From Baekduia alba (lineage in GTDB: Bacteria > Actinomycetota > Thermoleophilia > Solirubrobacterales > Solirubrobacteraceae): a stretch of DNA of 64,000 nt. How positions within the stretch are numbered: position 1 is the stretch's first letter; the number at the start of each line of letters is the position of its first letter. The position numbers were made by a program, and so were the translations under genes. Below, piece after piece: positions 59,452-64,000 of the stretch. The notes beneath the pieces were generated by a model. The model did not search any database. It saw only the letters and a program-made list of their open reading frames with translations, and was not told where the DNA came from. The DNA lies in NCBI RefSeq assembly GCF_028416635.1, contig NZ_CP114013.1, positions 2,480,001 through 2,544,000 on the forward strand, given 5' to 3'.

Positions 59452-59511
59452 TCGCCTGGCGGCTCGGCTTCCGGGCGCGAGCTCGCCAGGGGCTCCTTCG
59501 CGCAGCGGTGG
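59452..59511 (+). repeat. Dispersed intergenic repeat, copy B
   Basis: About 60 nt between argC and argJ closely matches copy A at 10109-10168. Both copies directly precede a gene start on the plus strand. Confidence 0.6.
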
Positions 59512-59515
59512 TCGC

Positions 59516-60769
59516 ATGAGCGGTCCTCTCTCGCCGTTCTTCCGGTCGCGCTGGGTCGACGTGCCCGACACGGTCACCGAGGTCCCGGGCGCGCCGCTGC
59601 CCGACGGGTTCCGGGCGGCCGGCGCCGCGGCGGGCATCAAGCCGTCCGGCGGGCTGGACGTCGGGATCCTCGTCAGCGACAGCGACGAGACCACGAGCGC
59701 GACGCGCTTCACGCGGTCGGGCACGGCGGCGCCGCCGGTCCTGGTCACACGCGAGCGCGCGCGCCAGGACGCGATCAAGGCCGTCGCGGTCAACTCCGGC
59801 AACGCCAACGCGGCGACCGGCCGGCCCGGGATGGACGAGGCCGCGCGGATGCAGGGCGCCGGCGCGATGATGGGGCGGACGACCGAGGACCGCGTCGCGG
59901 TCTGCTCGACCGGCGTCATCGGCGTGCAGCTCGACGGATCCAAGACCGTGCGCGGGCTGCTGGCGGCCGGCAAGGCGCTGAGCCCCGAGGGCGTCGGCGA
60001 CTTCCAGCGGTCGATCATGACCACCGACCTGTTCGAGAAGCGCGCGACGGTCGACGTGGCGCTGCCCGGCGGCGTGGTGCGCCTGGCCGCGCAGGCCAAG
60101 GGCGCCGGGATGATCCAGCCGTCGTTCGCCACCATGCTCTGCTTCGTCGAGACCGACGCGGTCATCGGCGCCGAGACCGCCGACCTGCTGCTCGGCGTGT
60201 GCGTCAAGCGCTCGTTCGACCGCATCACGGTCGACGGCCAGCTCTCGACCAACGACACGGCGATCCTGATGTGCGGCGGCGCCTCGGGCGTCGTCGTCGA
60301 GCCGGAGTCCGAGGCCGAGCTGATCTTCGGCCAGGCGCTCGACGCGCTCCTGCGCCAGCTCGCGATCGACATCGCCCGCGACGGCGAGGGCGCCAGGCGC
60401 GTCGGCCGCGTCACCGTCCGCGGCGGCCACGGCCCGAACGTCGAGCGCGTCGCCCGCGCGGTCGCCAACTCGCCGCTGGTCAAGACCGCGCTCTACGGCG
60501 GCGACCCGAACTGGGGCCGCATCGTCCAGGCCGTCGGCCTCGCCCTGCCCGACACGGCGCCGCTGCCGGTCGACATCGCGATCGAGGGCGTGCAGGTCTG
60601 CGTGGCGGGCAACGCCGTCCAACACGACGCGGACGACTTGCAGGCGCGCGTGGCCGGCGACGAGGTCGAGTACGTGATCGGCCTGCCGGGCGACGGCTTC
60701 GAGACCGAGGTCTTCTTCTCCGACCTCGGCCACGAGTACATCAAGATCAACGCCGAGTACACCACCTAG
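59516..60769 (+). CDS. argJ: Bifunctional ornithine acetyltransferase/N-acetylglutamate synthase
   Basis: A 417-residue precursor that cleaves itself and recycles acetyl groups between N-acetylornithine and glutamate. The autoprocessing site is 'GAGMIQPSFATMLCFV', with the nucleophilic Thr of ATML, so alpha and beta chains would split near residue 205. An N-terminal 'VNSGNANAATGRPGMDEA' and the C-terminal 'DPNWGRIVQAVG' are conserved. ATG 59516 lies directly after the dispersed repeat. Gap to argB is 12 nt. Confidence 0.96.
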   Translation: MSGPLSPFFRSRWVDVPDTVTEVPGAPLPDGFRAAGAAAGIKPSGGLDVGILVSDSDETTSATRFTRSGTAAPPVLVTRERARQDAIKAVAVNSGNANAATGRPGMDEAARMQGAGAMMGRTTEDRVAVCSTGVIGVQLDGSKTVRGLLAAGKALSPEGVGDFQRSIMTTDLFEKRATVDVALPGGVVRLAAQAKGAGMIQPSFATMLCFVETDAVIGAETADLLLGVCVKRSFDRITVDGQLSTNDTAILMCGGASGVVVEPESEAELIFGQALDALLRQLAIDIARDGEGARRVGRVTVRGGHGPNVERVARAVANSPLVKTALYGGDPNWGRIVQAVGLALPDTAPLPVDIAIEGVQVCVAGNAVQHDADDLQARVAGDEVEYVIGLPGDGFETEVFFSDLGHEYIKINAEYTT

Positions 60770-60781
60770 GTCCGGGGCCGC

Positions 60782-61630
60782 ATGCGCGACGTCAGCACAC
60801 TTCTCGAGGCACTTCCCTACATCCGGGAGTTCCACGGGCGAACGGTCGTCATCAAGTACGGCGGCGCGGCGATGGAGGACCCGGCGCTGCGCGAGGACTT
60901 CGCCCGCGACGTCGTGCTGCTCAAGTACGTGGGGATGAACGCGATCGTGGTCCACGGCGGCGGGCCCGACATCACCGCCTACATGGAGCGGCTCTCGATC
61001 CCGGTGGAGTTCGTCGGCGGGCTGCGCGTCTCCACCGAGGAGACCGTCGAGATCGCCAAGATGGTGTTGATCGGCAAGGTCAACAAGGACATCGTGTCGC
61101 GCCTGAACCGCCACGGCCAGTCCGCGATCGGGCTCAGCGGCGACGACGGGCGGCTGTTCCTCTGCGAGCGCACGTCGGCGCCGGGTGGGGAGGACGTCGG
61201 GTTCGTCGGCCGGATCACGCGGGTCAACGTCGACGTCCTCAAGCACATCGCCGACGACTACATCCCGGTGATCGCCTCGGTCGGCACCGATCGCGAAGGC
61301 AACTCCTACAACATCAACGCGGACGAGGCGGCGGGCGCCGTGGCGCGCGCGCTGCGCGCCTACAAGGTGATCTTCCTCACGGACGTCTCCGGCTGGCTGC
61401 GCGACCCCTCCAACCCGTTGTCGCGCATCTCGCAGGCGAGCGCCGAGGAGGTCGAGACCGCGTTGACGCAGATCGAGGGCGGGATGCGGCCCAAGCTCCA
61501 GGCCTGCATCGAGGCGATCCACGGCGGCGTGACCGCCGCGCACATCGTCGACGGGCGCGTGCCGCACTCGATCATGCTGGAGCTGTTCACCGACGAGGGC
61601 ATTGGCACGAAGATCCGAGCTGCGTCATGA
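60782..61630 (+). CDS. argB: Acetylglutamate kinase
   Basis: A 282-residue amino-acid kinase. Motifs: 'VVIKYGGAAMED' (ATP/phosphate), 'VVHGGGPDI' (substrate loop), 'VGGLRVSTEETVEIAKM', and 'LTDVSGWLRDPS' with 'GGMRPKLQACIEAI' (ATP). An N-terminal helix before the first strand (LEALPYIREFHG) marks the hexameric, arginine-inhibited type. The last eight codons are part of the first unit of the 53-bp repeat. The TGA stop overlaps the first mini-ORF (ATGA). Confidence 0.96.
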   Translation: MRDVSTLLEALPYIREFHGRTVVIKYGGAAMEDPALREDFARDVVLLKYVGMNAIVVHGGGPDITAYMERLSIPVEFVGGLRVSTEETVEIAKMVLIGKVNKDIVSRLNRHGQSAIGLSGDDGRLFLCERTSAPGGEDVGFVGRITRVNVDVLKHIADDYIPVIASVGTDREGNSYNINADEAAGAVARALRAYKVIFLTDVSGWLRDPSNPLSRISQASAEEVETALTQIEGGMRPKLQACIEAIHGGVTAAHIVDGRVPHSIMLELFTDEGIGTKIRAAS

Positions 61631-61683
61631 GCGGGCAGTACCGACTGTCTTTGTGCGGCACGAAGATCCGAGCTGCGTCATGA
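61627..61683 (+). CDS. Mini-ORF 1 between argB and argD (18 aa)
   Basis: ATG 61627 overlaps the argB TGA (ATGA). The encoded peptide reads MSGQYRLSLCGTKIRAAS, where the last eight residues repeat the argB C-terminus. Its TGA overlaps the ATG of mini-ORF 2. It is likely to be translated by reinitiation, whatever the fate of the peptide. Confidence 0.5.
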   Translation: MSGQYRLSLCGTKIRAAS

Positions 61684-61736
61684 GCGGGCAGTACCGACTG
61701 TCTTTGTGCGGCACGAAGATCCGGGCGGCGTCGTGA
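61680..61736 (+). CDS. Mini-ORF 2 between argB and argD (18 aa)
   Basis: ATG 61680 overlaps the mini-ORF 1 stop; the peptide is identical to that of mini-ORF 1. Its TGA overlaps the argD GTG at 61733 (GTGA), so translation from argB to argD has two extra links. Confidence 0.5.
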   Translation: MSGQYRLSLCGTKIRAAS

Positions 61737-62908
61737 GCGGCGTCGTGCTCGACGACGGCGCGCTCGTCCCCGCCTACGCGCGGCAGCCGGTCCAGTTCGT
61801 CCGCGGTCAGGGCGCATCGTTGTGGGACGCCGACGGCGTCGAGTACCTGGACCTGCAGACCGGCCTCGCGGTCACCTCGGTGGGCCACTCGCACCCGGCC
61901 GTCGTCGAGGCGATCCGGGCGCAGGCCGCGCAGCTGATCCACGTCGGCAACCTGTTCCGGGCCACCGCGCCGGGCGCGGAGCTGGCGCAGCGGCTGGCCT
62001 CGTCGTCGCTCGGCGGCCGCGTGCACTTCGCCAACTCCGGGACCGAGGCCAACGAGGCCGCGATCAAGATGGCGCGCAAGGCCAAGCGCGGCGGCAACGT
62101 CGTCTCGGTGCACCGCGGCTTCCACGGCCGCACGTACGGCTCGCTGTCCGCCACGCCGCAGGAGGCCAAGCAGGCGCCGTTCGCGCCGCTGGTCCCGGGG
62201 TTCTTCGCCGTCGCGCCGACGGTCGAGGCGCTGACGGCCGCGATCGACGACGCCTGCGCGGCCGTGATCCTGGAGCCGATCCAGGGCGAGAGCGGCGTCT
62301 ACGTGCTCGACGACGCGGTGCTGCGGGCCGCGCGCGAGGCGTGCGACCGCGTCGGCGCCGCGCTGATCTTCGACGAGGTGCAGGTCGGGCTGGGCCGGAC
62401 CGGGAAGCTCTGGGCCTACGAGCACACCGGCGTCGTGCCCGACCTCATGACGGTCGCCAAGGCGCTGGGCGGCGGGCTGCCGATCGGCGCCGTCGTCACC
62501 AACGAGCGCTTCGCCGAGGGCTTCGAGGCCGGCGACCACGGCTCGACGTTCGCGGGCGGCCCGGTCCCGTGCGCGGCGGGCGTCGCGGTCTTCGACATCG
62601 TCAGCGACCCCGCGCTCCTCGCGCGCGTGCGTGAGCGCGGCGAGCGGCTGCGCCACCAGCTGGCCGAGCTGCCCGGCGTCGTCGAGGTCCGCGGGCGCGG
62701 CTTCATCCTCGCCGCCGAGCTCGATCCGTCGCGCGCCGAGCCGGCGACCGCGCTGATCGGCCGGGCGCTGCGTGACGAGCGGCTGGTGCTCAACGCCACC
62801 GGCCCGACCACGCTTCGCTTCCTTCCTCCTTTGACCATCACCGACGCCGAGCTGGACGACGCCCTCGCCCGCATCGCGCGTCTCCTCGACCCCCAAGTGA
62901 GCGCATGA
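61733..62908 (+). CDS. argD: Acetylornithine aminotransferase
   Basis: A 391-residue class III PLP aminotransferase converting N-acetylglutamate semialdehyde to N-acetylornithine. The PLP lysine is in 'MTVAKALGGGLPIGAVV', with 'FANSGTEANEAAIKMARK' and 'LIFDEVQVGLGRTGKLW' as cofactor contacts. I place the start at GTG 61733, which overlaps the previous stop and gives 'MSGVVLDDGALVPAYARQ'; GTG 61706 lies inside the repeat. The stop overlaps argG (ATGA). Confidence 0.96.
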   Translation: MSGVVLDDGALVPAYARQPVQFVRGQGASLWDADGVEYLDLQTGLAVTSVGHSHPAVVEAIRAQAAQLIHVGNLFRATAPGAELAQRLASSSLGGRVHFANSGTEANEAAIKMARKAKRGGNVVSVHRGFHGRTYGSLSATPQEAKQAPFAPLVPGFFAVAPTVEALTAAIDDACAAVILEPIQGESGVYVLDDAVLRAAREACDRVGAALIFDEVQVGLGRTGKLWAYEHTGVVPDLMTVAKALGGGLPIGAVVTNERFAEGFEAGDHGSTFAGGPVPCAAGVAVFDIVSDPALLARVRERGERLRHQLAELPGVVEVRGRGFILAAELDPSRAEPATALIGRALRDERLVLNATGPTTLRFLPPLTITDAELDDALARIARLLDPQVSA

Positions 62909-64000
62909 CCGACGATCAGCTGTTGCAGCCCCACGAGCCCGCCGCCTCCTACCTCGCGCGCCCCGACCAAGTCGGGCGCGTCTGCCTGCTGTACTCGGGC
63001 GGGCTGGACACGAGCGTCATGCTCAAGTGGATCCAGGACGAGTACGACGCCGAGGTCGTGGCGCTGACGATCAACCTGGGGCAGCCGGGCGAGGACTACG
63101 ACGTCGTCCGCGAGAAGGCGCTGCAGCTGGGCGCGGTGGACGCGCGGGTCATCGACGCGCGCGAGGAGTTCGCCCGCGACTTCATCGCCCCGGCGATCAA
63201 GGCCAACGCCATCTACGGCCTCAACTACCCGCTGTTCACCGCGCTGGGCCGGCCGCTGATCGCGAAGATCGCGGTGGACATCGCGCGCGAGACCGGCTGC
63301 GACACGATCGCCCACGGCTGCACGGGCAAGGGCAACGACCAGGTCCGCATCGACGGCACGGTCGCGACGCTCGCGCCCGAGCTCAAGATCATCGCGCCGG
63401 TGCGCGACTGGAAGATGGGCCGCGACGAGGAGATCGCCTACGCGCGCGAGCACGGGATCCCGGTCAAGGGCGGGACCGAGACCGCGCCGTACTCGATCGA
63501 CGACAACATCTGGGGCCGGTCGAGCGAGGGCAAGTGGATCGAGGACCTCGACCACGCGCCCGACGACGACGTCTTCCAGCTCGTCACGCGCCCCGAGGAG
63601 GCGCCGGACGAGTCGGAGATCGTGGAGATCGAGTTCGAGGAGGGCGTGCCGGTCGGGCTCAACGGCGAGCGGCTCGGGCTGGTCGAGCTGCTGGACCGCG
63701 TCGGCGCGCTGGGCATGAAGCACGGCGTCGGGATCGTCGACCACATCGAGGACCGGATCGTGGGCCTGAAGGTCCGCGACATCTACGAGGTCCCCGCGGC
63801 CGCGATCCTGCTCCCGGCGCACGCCGAGCTGGAGCGCCTGGTCGGGACGATCCACCAGAACCGCTTCAAGTCCGGCCTGGACCAGCAGTGGGCCTACCTC
63901 GTCTACGCCGGCCTGTGGTGGGAGCCGCTGCGCACCGACATCGACGCCTACATGAACGAGGTCAACCGGTTCGTGACGGGCAAGATCGGGATGAAGCTCT
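62905..64000 (+). CDS. argG: Argininosuccinate synthase (5' part)
   Basis: The first ~365 residues of ArgG; the window ends before the stop. The PP-loop ATP site is 'VCLLYSGGLDTSVMLKWI', followed by 'HGCTGKGNDQVR' and 'KGGTETAPYSIDDNIWGRSS', all typical. It joins citrulline and aspartate, penultimate step of arginine synthesis. ATG 62905 overlaps the argD stop by 4 nt. argF is missing between argD and argG, unlike many actinobacterial clusters. Confidence 0.96.
   Translation, partial: MTDDQLLQPHEPAASYLARPDQVGRVCLLYSGGLDTSVMLKWIQDEYDAEVVALTINLGQPGEDYDVVREKALQLGAVDARVIDAREEFARDFIAPAIKANAIYGLNYPLFTALGRPLIAKIAVDIARETGCDTIAHGCTGKGNDQVRIDGTVATLAPELKIIAPVRDWKMGRDEEIAYAREHGIPVKGGTETAPYSIDDNIWGRSSEGKWIEDLDHAPDDDVFQLVTRPEEAPDESEIVEIEFEEGVPVGLNGERLGLVELLDRVGALGMKHGVGIVDHIEDRIVGLKVRDIYEVPAAAILLPAHAELERLVGTIHQNRFKSGLDQQWAYLVYAGLWWEPLRTDIDAYMNEVNRFVTGKIGMKL

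Larger units (their letters stand above)
61604..61740 (+). repeat. 53-bp direct tandem repeat at the argB-argD junction
   Basis: Two exact units (61604-61656, 61657-61709) and a shorter third (61710-61740, three changes) contain the end of argB, GTKIRAAS-stop, plus a 26-nt segment. The third unit keeps GC-rich codons and probably is the ancestral junction. Confidence 0.95.

Overview
The window is about 64 kb of very GC-rich bacterial chromosome. The gene set fits an actinobacterium, most likely the Thermoleophilia/Solirubrobacterales group (inference). Pointers are an EF-G-like paralogue, a WhiG/FliA-type sigma factor, large AAA-LuxR regulators, secreted proteins with a basic C-terminal domain typical of that order, GTG/TTG starts, and many -10 boxes of the form TANNNT only 6-10 nt before the start codon, which implies widespread leaderless transcription.\n\nLayout. 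1-10.1 kb: tail of an unknown gene, a membrane-anchored protein, ilvD, a VOC protein, an alpha/beta hydrolase, a HAD nucleotidase, an acyltransferase/SDR pair, an L,D-transpeptidase, XerD and a sigma factor. 10.2-14.6 kb: EF-G2, zinc-ribbon and small proteins, RNase H, a secreted protein. 14.6-18.9 kb: nucleotide metabolism (dCMP-deaminase-like protein, nucleotidyltransferase, ThyA, FolA), a HIT protein and a PhyH dioxygenase. 18.9-21.5 kb: gene remnants around an AraC/VOC divergent pair. 21.4-26.6 kb: a coiled-coil/YtxH-like operon whose promoter carries a palindromic operator, a divergent TetR gene, then a stressosome cluster (RsbR-RsbS-RsbT-RsbX-like) ending in an RsbU_N-GAF protein with no output domain.\n\n26.6-32.5 kb is an accessory island, visibly poorer in G+C, ending at the 3' side of tRNA-Gly. 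It holds an excisionase-like protein, a CBS-HEPN protein, a translationally coupled DUF262 + AAA/OLD-like pair and a TIR-domain protein. These are all families seen in anti-phage defence, and the combination is the best candidate here for an undescribed system. 32.5-49.4 kb: a secreted protein, a methyltransferase and a DUF4242-like gene that share one promoter architecture on either side of a frameshifted MalT/LuxR-like regulator, tRNA-Val, a cupin, tRNA-Cys, an EamA transporter, an RTX-like protein, a glycosyltransferase, an aminotransferase, an Rpf-like protein, ThrS, a membrane protein and a GGDEF protein.\n\n49.5-64 kb: translation and arginine genes. infC is separated from rpmI-rplT by a 3-kb LuxR regulator on the other strand. 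Then come a SpoU methyltransferase, pheS-pheT, argC-argJ-argB-argD-argG, tightly packed with many 1-4 nt overlaps. Between argB and argD sits a 53-bp tandem repeat that creates two chained 18-codon mini-ORFs, each overlapping its neighbours by ATGA/GTGA. The window ends inside argG.\n\nNo CRISPR array, rRNA operon, transposase or replication origin was seen. All family assignments were made by reading; no database search was run.
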